NCBI GenBank assembly: GCA_964352215.1
Contig: CAYGRE010000029.1
Coordinates: 7,186-71,185, forward strand
DNA: 64,000 nucleotides
Source of the DNA: CAWUKT01 sp964352215
Lineage (GTDB): Bacteria; Bacteroidota; Bacteroidia; J057; JADKCL01
Direction of reading: 5' to 3'
Shown piece by piece: positions 34,896-43,750 of the stretch. Both the position numbers and the translations under genes were made by a program. Positions within the stretch are counted from its first letter, which is position 1. Each line of letters starts with the position of its first letter. The notes under the pieces were generated by a model. It was not told where the DNA came from. It made no database searches and saw nothing but the letters and a program-made list of their open reading frames with translations.

Positions 34896-34929
34896 TTTAA
34901 GCCGCAAAAGTAATTTTTTGCGGCTTAAA
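34896..34929 (-). terminator. Terminator hairpin after msrA
   Basis: TTTAAGCCGCAAAA (34896-34909) and TTTTGCGGCTTAAA (34916-34929), a perfect 14-bp inverted repeat about 43 bp beyond the msrA stop and upstream of the MscS-like gene. Confidence 0.75.
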
Positions 34930-34971
34930 TAACATGCTCTCTTCGATCAATTTATCACTCAGCGGGACAAA

Positions 34972-35643
34972 TCAGTGGGCATTCTCTTTCAGTAACTCTG
35001 GAAACTTGGCTTTGAAGCGGTTCAGTCGGGGGATGGAAACGGCACGTACATAACCCTGATTGGGATTGCGTTGTTCAAAATCCTGGTGGTAATCTTCAGC
35101 AGGATAGAAAGCTTCGAGAAGGGCCAGTTCAGTGGAGATCGCACCATCGAAAACCTTGTCTTTTTCCAGCTGATTCATATAGTTCCTGGCGGTTGTCTTT
35201 TCTGAATCGTTTTGGTAGAAGATGGCAGAACGGTATTGTGGACCATGGTCGGGCCCCTGAGCGTTGCGGGTAGTGGGATCATGGGAGCCAAAAAAGACTT
35301 TCAACAGGGTTTCGTAGCTGACCACCTCAGCGTCGTAATATACTTCTACGGCTTCGGCATGCTTGGTGCGTCCGGAACTGACTTGCTCGTAAGTAGCGGT
35401 AGCACTTTTTCCACCCGCATAACCCGATACGACCTCTTCAACTCCGGTTACGGATTCAAAGATGGCCTCTACACACCAGAAACAGCCACTTGCAAAATAG
35501 GCCTTAGAGAGATTTTCCAGGTTTTCCTGGCTGACCTTTTTTACCGGAGTGGTACTATTACCATTTTCGGCCTGTGGAGCCGGACTACATGCGATGCCTA
35601 AGACCGCAAGGAGCATCAACGAAAGGAGGAGATTCAGTTTCAT
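34972..35643 (-). CDS. msrA: Peptide methionine sulfoxide reductase MsrA, lipoprotein
   Basis: 223 aa. Lipoprotein signal peptide with lipobox LGIAC (Cys19), then MsrA: GCFWC at 53-57 with catalytic Cys54, VSGYAGG, SHDPTTRNAQGPDHGPQYRS, and HQDFEQRNP. Reduces methionine-S-sulfoxide in proteins. The lipid anchor places it in the periplasm or outer membrane, protecting exported proteins. Cys57 is the candidate partner for the regenerating disulfide. Confidence 0.96.
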   Translation of the reverse strand: MKLNLLLSLMLLAVLGIACSPAPQAENGNSTTPVKKVSQENLENLSKAYFASGCFWCVEAIFESVTGVEEVVSGYAGGKSATATYEQVSSGRTKHAEAVEVYYDAEVVSYETLLKVFFGSHDPTTRNAQGPDHGPQYRSAIFYQNDSEKTTARNYMNQLEKDKVFDGAISTELALLEAFYPAEDYHQDFEQRNPNQGYVRAVSIPRLNRFKAKFPELLKENAH

Positions 35644-35764
35644 AATATCTTTAATCGATTCTTGTGGGCGATTGTTTTGTTAATATTTACGTGGCACCGG
35701 ATTCAGAGTTATCACGAAACAATCACATTTGCATCAATGGACCCCAAAAGGTTAAATTATCAGA

Positions 35765-36355
35765 ATGTATCAAAAATCATTTCCCATTTGTCCTGTTGAG
35801 GGCCCGCGCGACCCAGTTCCTTACCAACGGGGGATGATGAAGGGGGCGATCCCCCGGAAATGCGCTACCTGCCAGTTTCTTGAGGGAGGAATGTGTGCCA
35901 GGGGAGTAAACCTGACCGACACCCTGCTTTACCTTGACCATGGTCCCTGTTCTATAAGTGGAAATACTGATCCCGAACCGATCAACCTACCCAATGTTTG
36001 GCCCTATCAACAGATTATGGTTCCCTACAAGTGTACTTCCTGTCCGCGGCTGATGGCAGATGGGGGAGATGGAGTGATCTGTACCGACAACAGGGAAGTC
36101 TTGGGGGGATTTCCCAGAGGCGTGGATTGGGGGAAATTCAAACCGGATCATCCAGTGGTTGGAATTGCAGGATACAAGTTGGACCGGGATACCATCCTTT
36201 TGGAGGTGCGGGGCAATCGCAATCAAGCGGTTCGCAGTTTCAAAGCCTTAAACCCTAAGGCGAGCATGAAGGAGGCGATGGATGCGATGCAGCAAGTAAG
36301 GGGCAAAATCATGATGGCCTCCTCTCAGGAAAATCCGGGAGGACCTATCTGGTAA
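35765..36355 (+). CDS. Uncharacterised cysteine-rich protein
   Basis: 196 aa with eight cysteines in the first 106 residues: C9, C33 and C36 (CATC), C44, C62, C90 and C93 (CTSC), C106. The two CxxC pairs suggest a zinc-ribbon or Fe-S site; the last ~80 residues have none. No signal peptide, so cytoplasmic. C-terminal half (VVGIAGYKLDRDTILLEVRG ... MKEAMDAMQQVR) may be a small alpha/beta domain. Family not recognised. Confidence 0.7.
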   Translation: MYQKSFPICPVEGPRDPVPYQRGMMKGAIPRKCATCQFLEGGMCARGVNLTDTLLYLDHGPCSISGNTDPEPINLPNVWPYQQIMVPYKCTSCPRLMADGGDGVICTDNREVLGGFPRGVDWGKFKPDHPVVGIAGYKLDRDTILLEVRGNRNQAVRSFKALNPKASMKEAMDAMQQVRGKIMMASSQENPGGPIW

Positions 36356-36365
36356 ATAAAGATGC

Positions 36366-36737
36366 TTATTTGGTGAAGGTCAATCCGATGCCATCTTCGG
36401 TTTCTACCGTGATCACGATCTCATCAGTTGATTCATCAACATGAATGGTCAAGTGATCCAGCGGTGCGATCTCACCTCCTTGAATTCCCATGATTTGCCC
36501 ATCGATCAATTCACCGTAAACCCTTTGGTCAAAGCATTCCATGGTTCCCAGCTCCCTACAATATTCAAACCGCAGGCTGCCATTGTGGTCTACCAATTGA
36601 AAGGTAGCATTCATGGATTGGTTTTGACAGGTATAGACACCGAGTAGTTCTTCAACCCCGGTACCTGTACCGGATGCGAAACTGAAGTTGAGGCCCAAGA
36701 GGCCTGCGAAAGCGAGGAAAAGTATATATTTTTTCAT
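36366..36737 (-). CDS. Small secreted protein
   Basis: 123 aa from ATG 36737 (MKKYILFLAFAGLLGLNFSFA), a clean signal peptide start. The mature part has three cysteines (TCQN, EYCRE, MECF) and predicted beta structure (FQLVDHNGSLRFEYC, DEIVITVETEDG). Resembles small periplasmic beta proteins of the DUF2147 sort only loosely; not assigned. Follows the T9SS protein gene on the same strand by ~20 bp. Confidence 0.7.
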   Translation of the reverse strand: MKKYILFLAFAGLLGLNFSFASGTGTGVEELLGVYTCQNQSMNATFQLVDHNGSLRFEYCRELGTMECFDQRVYGELIDGQIMGIQGGEIAPLDHLTIHVDESTDEIVITVETEDGIGLTFTK

Positions 36738-36757
36738 GGATGAAGGCTTAAGGAGAA

Positions 36758-37909
36758 TCATTGAATGGTGATACGCTTGTTCTGGCGCTGGCCATTTTGA
36801 GTGATGACCATTTGGTACATGCCGGTAGCCAATTGCTGTTGCAGATTCAGGTCAATTTCCTGGGTGCCGGCAGAGGCGTTAAAGCTTTCGGTGTAGACCG
36901 AACGCCCACTCAGATCAGAAATCGTTAACTGGAGCAAGCCATCTTTTTCCATCACGGTGCGCACATGCAGGTTACCATTGCTCGGATTAGGATAGACTTC
37001 CATTTCCTGCAATTCCCTTACTTGCACGCTGCGAATCTCAGAATAGGATAGCTCTCCATTTTCATCCGTCATCTTTAAACGGTAGTAGTTGTCCCCGTAA
37101 GAAGGAAGATGGTGCTGGAACTGGAAAGTGGTTTGTCCTTCTTGGGCAGCCACTGAACCGATGGTCTTGAACTGAGCCATGGCACTACCATCGGTCGACC
37201 AGGTCACTTCAAAGTCCTGCCCGTCGAGGGAGTTTCCGGTTTCCCAATTCAAATTTACACCGCCAGAAACAGGCTCGGCTGAAAATGAAGCCAACTCGAT
37301 CGGAAGGATATTGCTCAGGAGCAAATTGTCGATGCAATTGTAGTGACCGGTTCCGGTGCCCGTATTGTTGTAATTAACAATGGTCAGGAAGGTATGATTT
37401 TGGGTAGGAGTAAAGTTGATGCCGTGGTTGATCCAGCTATTCAGATTGGTAATCGAGCCTGAATCCCATAGCAATTCCACGCGATTGGTGCAGGAAGAAC
37501 CTCCCCAGAACTGAATCCGACCGGTCCCACTCCATGAACTGTGTGCATTCGAACGGAAAATGTCTATCGAACCGGAATAATTAATCCCGGCCAGCAAATT
37601 GCAGGCTTGTCCCATCGCTTCCTGATAAGATTGGCCATTGGTGGTTACCATTCCGATATAGGTGACACCGTTGGAGGCGGGAGTATTGATGCCAAAAATT
37701 CCAGCACCGGTTCCATTGATGATCTGCACATCAGGTGATCCTCCACAATTGCTCCAACCAGAGGGGACAGAGGAAGCACTTCCGTTTGAAGCCTCAAAGG
37801 AAGAGTTGTTCAGAATTTGAGAATTGAGAATGGTCATGGCACAAAGTGATATGAACACCGACAAAACGGCTATCCGATGGGGTACGATCCGAGTGAGTAA
37901 TGATTTCAT
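36758..37909 (-). CDS. T9SS-sorted secreted protein with jelly-roll-like domain
   Basis: 383 aa from ATG 37909 (MKSLLTRIVPHRIAVLSVFI). After the signal peptide comes a beta domain starting ILNNSSFEASNG and ending TGHYNCIDNLLL, which resembles carbohydrate-binding jelly-roll modules. Then a fibronectin-III-like stretch (LPIELASFSAEPVSGGVNLNWET) common in this phylum, and a T9SS type A sorting domain (VYPNPSNGNLHV ... NKRITIQ). Probably a surface-exposed binding protein; ligand unknown. Confidence 0.85.
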   Translation of the reverse strand: MKSLLTRIVPHRIAVLSVFISLCAMTILNSQILNNSSFEASNGSASSVPSGWSNCGGSPDVQIINGTGAGIFGINTPASNGVTYIGMVTTNGQSYQEAMGQACNLLAGINYSGSIDIFRSNAHSSWSGTGRIQFWGGSSCTNRVELLWDSGSITNLNSWINHGINFTPTQNHTFLTIVNYNNTGTGTGHYNCIDNLLLSNILPIELASFSAEPVSGGVNLNWETGNSLDGQDFEVTWSTDGSAMAQFKTIGSVAAQEGQTTFQFQHHLPSYGDNYYRLKMTDENGELSYSEIRSVQVRELQEMEVYPNPSNGNLHVRTVMEKDGLLQLTISDLSGRSVYTESFNASAGTQEIDLNLQQQLATGMYQMVITQNGQRQNKRITIQ

Positions 37910-38094
37910 AATCGAAAAAAGAATACGTCTTAAACAAACAGCTAAATCGAAAAAAAAGTGCGTTGATTGATCCTGTGATCTGAATCCTAGACTCAAGATA
38001 AGAAAATATACACAAAAGTCACCAAAATATTACATACCAAAGTCAAAGCAATTCCTTTTCACTTTCATATTCTGGTCCTATTTTCGCTCTTATT

Positions 38095-38523
38095 ATGAAC
38101 TTGGAACATCCCTTTCGCCACATTCTCTACATCCCGGTTCGGTTTTCTGACCTCGATGCGATGGGACATGTCAACAATGCCCGTTACCTCACCTTTTACG
38201 AGGAGGCGCGTTCGGCCTGGTTCCGTGACTGTGCCGGGATGCCGCATAACAGTACCGACTACCCGGTCATTCTTGCCAGGGCAGAGGTAGATTATCTCCT
38301 TCCTATATCTCCCGGACAGCATGTATATGTTGCAACCCGTTGCACTGCCTTTGGGGAAAAGAGTATGACCATCAAAGGGTTGATAGCCCTGGATCCCGGC
38401 ATGACAATAATAGCCTCAAGATATACCTGCACCCTCGTATATTATGATTACGAGGAAGGCGTATCGATCCCAATCCCACAAAGCTTCAAAGACCGGGTCG
38501 CACGTTATGAAGCTGGGAATTAG
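38095..38523 (+). CDS. 4HBT-family acyl-CoA thioesterase
   Basis: 142 aa hotdog-fold protein with RFSDLDAMGHVNNARYLTFYEEAR, the YbgC/4-hydroxybenzoyl-CoA thioesterase active-site region with the catalytic Asp. Hydrolyses acyl-CoA thioesters; substrate unknown. Cytoplasmic, no neighbour in the same pathway. Confidence 0.93.
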   Translation: MNLEHPFRHILYIPVRFSDLDAMGHVNNARYLTFYEEARSAWFRDCAGMPHNSTDYPVILARAEVDYLLPISPGQHVYVATRCTAFGEKSMTIKGLIALDPGMTIIASRYTCTLVYYDYEEGVSIPIPQSFKDRVARYEAGN

Positions 38524-38601
38524 ATTTAGGCTGGTCTTTTTGCCCCTTAAAAACCTTCTTGAAATCGTAAGCCTCCCCTGGGAGATTAATATTTTTACAC
38601 C

Positions 38602-39831
38602 ATGAATTCCTCAGAAGCATCCACTGTTTCAACTCCCGTTTCCCTGATTGAATTGGCGGAAACGTATGGTACTCCTCTTTATGTTTACAATACGGACCGC
38701 ATTGCAGCCCGGTACAAAGGTTTAACCGATGCTTTTAAGGATGCAAATGTTAAAATCAAATACGCAGCGAAGGCCCTGACAAATATCAATATCCTTCGTT
38801 TGCTGCAACAACTAGGATCGGGACTGGATACGGTTTCTATTCAGGAGGTAAAACTAGGTTTGAAAGCTGGATTTGAACCACAAGAGATCATTTACACCCC
38901 CAACTGCGTGTCTTTTGATGAAATCAGGGAAGCTGTTGAGTTGGGTGTGCACATCAACATCGACAATATCTCTGTCCTGGAGCAATTCGGACACCATTAT
39001 GGTTCCCAGGTTCCGATCTGTATTCGTATCAATCCCCATATTCTGGCCGGAGGGAATTACCAGATTTCAACCGGGCATATCGACTCCAAATTTGGAATCT
39101 CCATCTATCAGATGCGCCATGTGGAAAGGGTCGTTGCAAGTACCGGAGTTCAAGTTCGGGGTTTGCACATGCATACCGGATCGGAGATCAAGGACATCGA
39201 TGTGTTTTTGCGAGGGGTGGAAATCTTGCTGGAAATGACAGACTACTTTCCAGATTTGGAATACATCGATCTGGGAAGTGGTTTTAAGGTTCCTTACAAG
39301 CCAGAGGACCTGGAAACAGACCTGGAAGATTTAGGAAAAAGGCTGACTGAGCGCTTCAATGCCTTTTGTCAGGAGAAAGGGAAAGACCTGGAACTCTGGT
39401 TTGAGCCGGGGAAATACCTGGTCAGCGAATCGGGAACATTTCTGGCGAAGGTCAACGTGATCAAGCAGACGACGGCGACCGTCTTTGCCGGGATCGACTC
39501 AGGATTCAACCATTTGATCCGGCCCATGTTCTACCAGTCCTACCATCATCTCACCAACTTGTCCAATCCCGAGGGTACCGAGCGGATTTATACCGTGGTA
39601 GGGTATATCTGTGAAACGGATACTTTCGCCTGGGACCGTAGAATAGCTGAGATTCGGGAGGGAGATGTGCTGGCATTTCACAATGCGGGTGCGTACTGTT
39701 TCTCCATGGCATCCAATTATAACTCCCGCTTCCGTCCGGCAGAGGTGATGATCCATCAGGGACAGGCCCACCTGATTCGGGAACGGGAAGATCTGGATGA
39801 CCTGCTGGCAAAGCAGATCATGGTTCTCTGA
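38602..39831 (+). CDS. lysA: Diaminopimelate decarboxylase
   Basis: 409 aa fold-type III PLP enzyme that makes lysine from meso-diaminopimelate. PLP-lysine region IKYAAKALTN, substrate/PLP contacts CIRINPHILAGG, HMHTGSE, and the C-terminal FEPGKYLVSESG with ICETDTFAWDR supplying the active-site Cys and Asp. Typical length. Cytoplasmic, single gene; the final step of lysine synthesis. Confidence 0.94.
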   Translation: MNSSEASTVSTPVSLIELAETYGTPLYVYNTDRIAARYKGLTDAFKDANVKIKYAAKALTNINILRLLQQLGSGLDTVSIQEVKLGLKAGFEPQEIIYTPNCVSFDEIREAVELGVHINIDNISVLEQFGHHYGSQVPICIRINPHILAGGNYQISTGHIDSKFGISIYQMRHVERVVASTGVQVRGLHMHTGSEIKDIDVFLRGVEILLEMTDYFPDLEYIDLGSGFKVPYKPEDLETDLEDLGKRLTERFNAFCQEKGKDLELWFEPGKYLVSESGTFLAKVNVIKQTTATVFAGIDSGFNHLIRPMFYQSYHHLTNLSNPEGTERIYTVVGYICETDTFAWDRRIAEIREGDVLAFHNAGAYCFSMASNYNSRFRPAEVMIHQGQAHLIREREDLDDLLAKQIMVL

Positions 39832-39996
39832 AATCCTTGTCAATGGTCATGGCTATACCTCAGTGCCCTATTAAGGGACACGTATCAAAAGAACTGGAAT
39901 TGATCCGATCTTTTCATTAAATTGAATTCGAATCAGATCAATAATGGCTTGGTTCAGATGGGTTTTATGTTGGAAGTCACAAGTTTTACAATCAAT

Positions 39997-42270
39997 ATGA
40001 GGAATCGCTTTACCTTTTTACTAATTCTGTTCATGGTCCCTGGAATAGGCTGGGCTCAATGCACCACGAACAATGCGACCGGTTGTCAATGCAAGGATCA
40101 GAATCAGACGGATTGTGATTTGTTGCCAGATATCGGTATTTCCGACTATGCCATCCTGAATTACCAGGGCGGCCCTACCGAGTACCCTCAAACCGGTGCT
40201 GGAGCCAATAATGGCCGTCTCCGTGTAACTGGTAGTACGCCCAATTACGGGTTTGGTCCCTTTACGGTTGGTGCTGTAAACATCTGGACTTGCGGTACAG
40301 ATACCTTCACCGATTACAACCAGGCGCTCGCCGTTTGCAATACCCCAACTCAACTGATCAAGCAAAAGATTTACCATAAGAACAATGGGACTATGACCTA
40401 TTGGGAAAGATGGGCAGGGTCCATGACCTATCACCCTACCCACGGTCACATGCACGTGGATGACTGGGCTACTTTCACCCTCCGCGTTGAAAATCCCAAT
40501 GATCCCAATCCACTGAACTGGCCAATTGTCGGCAACGGTGCAAAAGTTGGGTTTTGCCTGATGGATTACGGAACCTGCTCCAATTACAACGGTCATTGCC
40601 GCGATGCAGCTGGCAACGTGTTGACCAACGGTGACTTCACCAACTGGGGACTTGGTGGTGGACAGTACAACTGCTCACCAGTAGAACAAGGAATCTCGGT
40701 TGGGCACACCGATATCTATTCAGAAAACCTGGATGGCATGTGGATCGATATTCCACCAGGAACCTGCAATGGTGATTACTACATTGTGATTGAAGTTGAC
40801 CCCAACAATAACTTCCTCGAATCTGATGAAACAAATAACTGGACTGCGGTTCCATTTACCCTGACTCAGCAGGTACCTGCTGGTTCTAATACTGCATCCA
40901 TCGCTGCCAGTGGACCCACCAACTTGTGTGCCGGTGATTCTATCACCCTGACCGCAAATGCCGGTACCGCTTTCCAGTGGTCCAATGGTGGAACTACACA
41001 GTCGATTACTGTTGGTACAGGTGGTTCTTATACAGTCACCGTGACCAGTCCTTGTGGAACCGGCGTCTCTGACCCAGTTGTTATTTCAACTACCAATACC
41101 GCAACTGCACCTGCGACCACCGGTGCTACCATCTGTGGTAGCGGTTCGGTAACCCTGACTGCAAATGGAGCCGGTACTTACTATTGGTTTGATGCCCCAA
41201 CCGGTGGCAATATGGTGGGCAGTGGCCCTTCCTTTACTACACCTACCCTGACGACTACCACCGACTACTATGTAGAACGTGAAGAAACTGTGCCCGGACA
41301 ATCACTCAATGGAGGTCCATTGGACAACAATATTGGAACCGGAGCCTACCATACCAACAATTCCCGTTACCTGGAATTTGATGCACTTAAGCCCTTTACC
41401 CTGGAATCTGTCTGGGTAGATGCACAGAATGCAGGAACCCGTGACCTGGAGGTCCGTGATGACAATGGTTTTATCATCGCTTCCGCATCCGTGTTTATTC
41501 CTCAGGGACAAAGCCGGGTATCATTGAATTTCCAGATTCCTCAGCAGAACAACCTGCGGTTTGGACTTTCATCCAACTCAGCAGTTGACCTTTACCGGAA
41601 CAACGATGGGGTAAATTTCCCTTATGTAATGAGTGATGTTGCCACCATTACCGGTTCTTCTGCTGGTGCCCAGTATTACTATTTCTATTATGACTGGGAA
41701 ATCAAAACCGATGACTTGATTTGTACTACCCCACGTTCTATGGCAACAGCAACCATTGCTGCAGCCCCTGCCGTGAGTTACACTGGTCTTGGTACCAACT
41801 ATACTACGGCTGATCCTCCGGTTAACCTGGTCGGAAACCCGGCTGGTGGTACTTTCTCAGGCCCAGGTGTCAATGGAAACATGTTCGATCCTTCACTGGC
41901 TGGTGCTGGTGGTCCCTATACTGTGACCTATTCCTACACCGATGCCAACGGATGTTCCAATTCCATCGACCAGACGGTCACTGTATCTCCATTCGTTTCT
42001 GTACTGGACGGAGAGCTCCCAGGTCAACTCAATGTTTTCCCGAATCCGCATACCGGATCATTCAACCTGAGTTTTGAATTGTTGAATGGTCACAATGTGG
42101 AAATCATCCTCCGGGATGTGACCGGTAAAGTCGTTCAGACAGAAAGCCTGGGTAAGGTAGTCGGACAATTCAGCCGCGAATTCAATATGAGCGATCTCAG
42201 CCGAGGCGTATATCTGCTCGAGGTTCAGGTCGATGACAACCGATTCAATACCAAGATCGTTTACCATTGA
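39997..42270 (+). CDS. Secreted lysyl-oxidase-like protein, T9SS cargo
   Basis: 757 aa from ATG 39997 (MRNRFTFLLILFMVPGIGWA); an earlier ATG at 39922 would only put 25 residues before the signal peptide. Residues ~25-320 resemble bacterial lysyl oxidase domains: copper site HGHMH at 149-153 (HPTHGHMHVDDW), FCLMD, GISVGHTDIYS, GMWIDIPPGTCNGDYYIVIEVDPN and ESDETNNW. Then Ig/PKD-like repeats, the ~436-578 module shared with the M36 protease, another Ig-like repeat, and a T9SS sorting domain (VFPNPHTGSFNL ... FNTKIVYH). If active, it would oxidise lysine side chains to aldehydes outside the cell and cross-link proteins. Confidence 0.85.
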   Translation: MRNRFTFLLILFMVPGIGWAQCTTNNATGCQCKDQNQTDCDLLPDIGISDYAILNYQGGPTEYPQTGAGANNGRLRVTGSTPNYGFGPFTVGAVNIWTCGTDTFTDYNQALAVCNTPTQLIKQKIYHKNNGTMTYWERWAGSMTYHPTHGHMHVDDWATFTLRVENPNDPNPLNWPIVGNGAKVGFCLMDYGTCSNYNGHCRDAAGNVLTNGDFTNWGLGGGQYNCSPVEQGISVGHTDIYSENLDGMWIDIPPGTCNGDYYIVIEVDPNNNFLESDETNNWTAVPFTLTQQVPAGSNTASIAASGPTNLCAGDSITLTANAGTAFQWSNGGTTQSITVGTGGSYTVTVTSPCGTGVSDPVVISTTNTATAPATTGATICGSGSVTLTANGAGTYYWFDAPTGGNMVGSGPSFTTPTLTTTTDYYVEREETVPGQSLNGGPLDNNIGTGAYHTNNSRYLEFDALKPFTLESVWVDAQNAGTRDLEVRDDNGFIIASASVFIPQGQSRVSLNFQIPQQNNLRFGLSSNSAVDLYRNNDGVNFPYVMSDVATITGSSAGAQYYYFYYDWEIKTDDLICTTPRSMATATIAAAPAVSYTGLGTNYTTADPPVNLVGNPAGGTFSGPGVNGNMFDPSLAGAGGPYTVTYSYTDANGCSNSIDQTVTVSPFVSVLDGELPGQLNVFPNPHTGSFNLSFELLNGHNVEIILRDVTGKVVQTESLGKVVGQFSREFNMSDLSRGVYLLEVQVDDNRFNTKIVYH

Positions 42271-42290
42271 TGGTGATCAACATACTTAAA

Positions 42291-43670
42291 ATGAAACCCA
42301 CGTTTCTCAGGAATACCGCCACCCTTTTGGCGGTATTCCTGTATTCTGCCCTGTCCTTGCACGGCCAATTGGCCGTTACAGTTTACGACGAGCTCAATAC
42401 GCCATTGATCTCGAATTCAGTGAACGACATTGAGGTCAGCAGCAATGGCCTGCTCTGGATCGCAACCGCCAACGGTCTGAACACCTTTGATGGGAACTCC
42501 ACCTGGAATTTGTACCAGAGTACCAACAGTGACCTGACCGACAGCTGGGTACAGGAGGTGCATTTGCAAAACGACAGCATCGTTTGGCTCGGAACTTTTC
42601 AGGGAGGACTGAACCGCTTTGATGGGAGCAACTGGCAGTCGTGGACAACTGCCAATTCGGATTTGCCTTCCGACCATGTACGTGCAATCGCCACGACTCC
42701 GGGCGGCACCGTTTGGATCGGAACCACCGCCGGCCTGGTCAGGATGCAAAACGGAAATATGTACCTCTATGATTTTGTGGGTGCTGGTCTGGAGTCCAAT
42801 CATGTCGCCAGTATCCTTCCGGTGGGAGAGGACACGGCCTGGATTGGAACCATCAACGGTGGTCTGCTCTATGTGACTGATACCAATTTCAGTGCACAAA
42901 CCCTGGCCAACTCCGGTATTCCAGACAATTCCATCCTGGATGTCATTATGGATTCAAGTGGAGACCTTTGGGTGGCAATGCCCGCCGGGGGATTGGGGCT
43001 CTACCGGAACCTCGTTTGGTTTGGCTACAATCCCTTCAACTCTCCCAATCCAGCGAGTACCATTGAGGAAATGACCCTTGACCAGAATGAAGACCTTTGG
43101 ATGGCAAGCCTGAGTCAGGGACTCGTCTATTATGACCAAACCAACTGGTCCAACTGGAAAAGCAGCAACAGCGATATCCCTGCTGATTATTTGTCCACGG
43201 TTGTATTTGATCCCATTTCCGGTAATCTATGGGCTGGTGCACCGGCTGCGGGATTGCTTAAGATCGACAAAGATATTCTCTTAACCAGTCCCAAACCTTT
43301 GGCATCAGGTTTTACCATTTCTCCAAATCCCAGTCAGGGGCAGTTCAGAATCAGTCCTTCTCAAGCATTGGGGCCATTTTCAGTACGTATACTGGACATG
43401 ACCGGAAGAATCATGTATCAGTCGGGAGGAACGGCAAGTAAACAGGGTAAACCAGTGACATCAAGTACACCAGGCACATCAAGTACACCAGGCACATCAA
43501 GTACACCAGGCACATCAAGTACACCAGGTACGTCAGGGACATCCGTCGACCCCTTAACCAACCCTCCGTCCGAATCCTTGCTGCTGAACCTCAACCTGCC
43601 CGCAGGGAGATATTTCGTAGAAATGAATCAAAATGGACAAAATAGTTATCAATCCATGATTATTCATTGA
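42291..43670 (+). CDS. T9SS-sorted beta-propeller protein
   Basis: 459 aa. Start taken at ATG 42291 (MKPTFLRNTATLLAVFLYSALSLHG); an earlier ATG at 42270 overlaps the previous stop. After the signal peptide there are several two-component-regulator-type propeller blades with the pattern LWIATANGLNTFDG / VWLGTFQGGLNRFDG / VWIGTTAGLV / AWIGTINGGL / LWAGAPAAGLL. Then a T9SS sorting domain (ISPNPSQGQFRI ...), interrupted by a TPGTSS repeat linker. Unlike sensor kinases with this propeller it has no histidine kinase, so it is secreted cargo. Confidence 0.85.
   Translation: MKPTFLRNTATLLAVFLYSALSLHGQLAVTVYDELNTPLISNSVNDIEVSSNGLLWIATANGLNTFDGNSTWNLYQSTNSDLTDSWVQEVHLQNDSIVWLGTFQGGLNRFDGSNWQSWTTANSDLPSDHVRAIATTPGGTVWIGTTAGLVRMQNGNMYLYDFVGAGLESNHVASILPVGEDTAWIGTINGGLLYVTDTNFSAQTLANSGIPDNSILDVIMDSSGDLWVAMPAGGLGLYRNLVWFGYNPFNSPNPASTIEEMTLDQNEDLWMASLSQGLVYYDQTNWSNWKSSNSDIPADYLSTVVFDPISGNLWAGAPAAGLLKIDKDILLTSPKPLASGFTISPNPSQGQFRISPSQALGPFSVRILDMTGRIMYQSGGTASKQGKPVTSSTPGTSSTPGTSSTPGTSSTPGTSGTSVDPLTNPPSESLLLNLNLPAGRYFVEMNQNGQNSYQSMIIH
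42309..42340 (+). other. Perfect 12-bp hairpin in the signal peptide coding region
   Basis: AGGAATACCGCC (42309-42320), loop ACCCTTTT, GGCGGTATTCCT (42329-42340). It begins 18 bases after the propeller gene ATG and about 40 bases after the lysyl-oxidase-like stop. No T-run follows. Confidence 0.85.
43458..43529. repeat. 18-bp coding tandem repeat, four copies
   Basis: ACATCAAGTACACCAGGC at 43458, 43476, 43494 and 43512 (last copy with one change), encoding repeated STPGTS in the sorting-domain region of the propeller protein. Confidence 0.97.
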
Positions 43671-43701
43671 TACTTCTCCCGCTGCAAAACTTTTTGTCCC
43701 T

Positions 43702-43709
43702 TAGTTTTG
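43702..43709 (+). promoter_or_regulatory. Possible -7 box before the TonB receptor gene
   Basis: TAGTTTTG fits TAnnTTTG and is 41 bp upstream of the ATG at 43751. No good TTG at -33. Confidence 0.35.
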
Positions 43710-43750
43710 TCTTTATCACAGGAACTCAATGCATCCTGGTTGTACCTATG

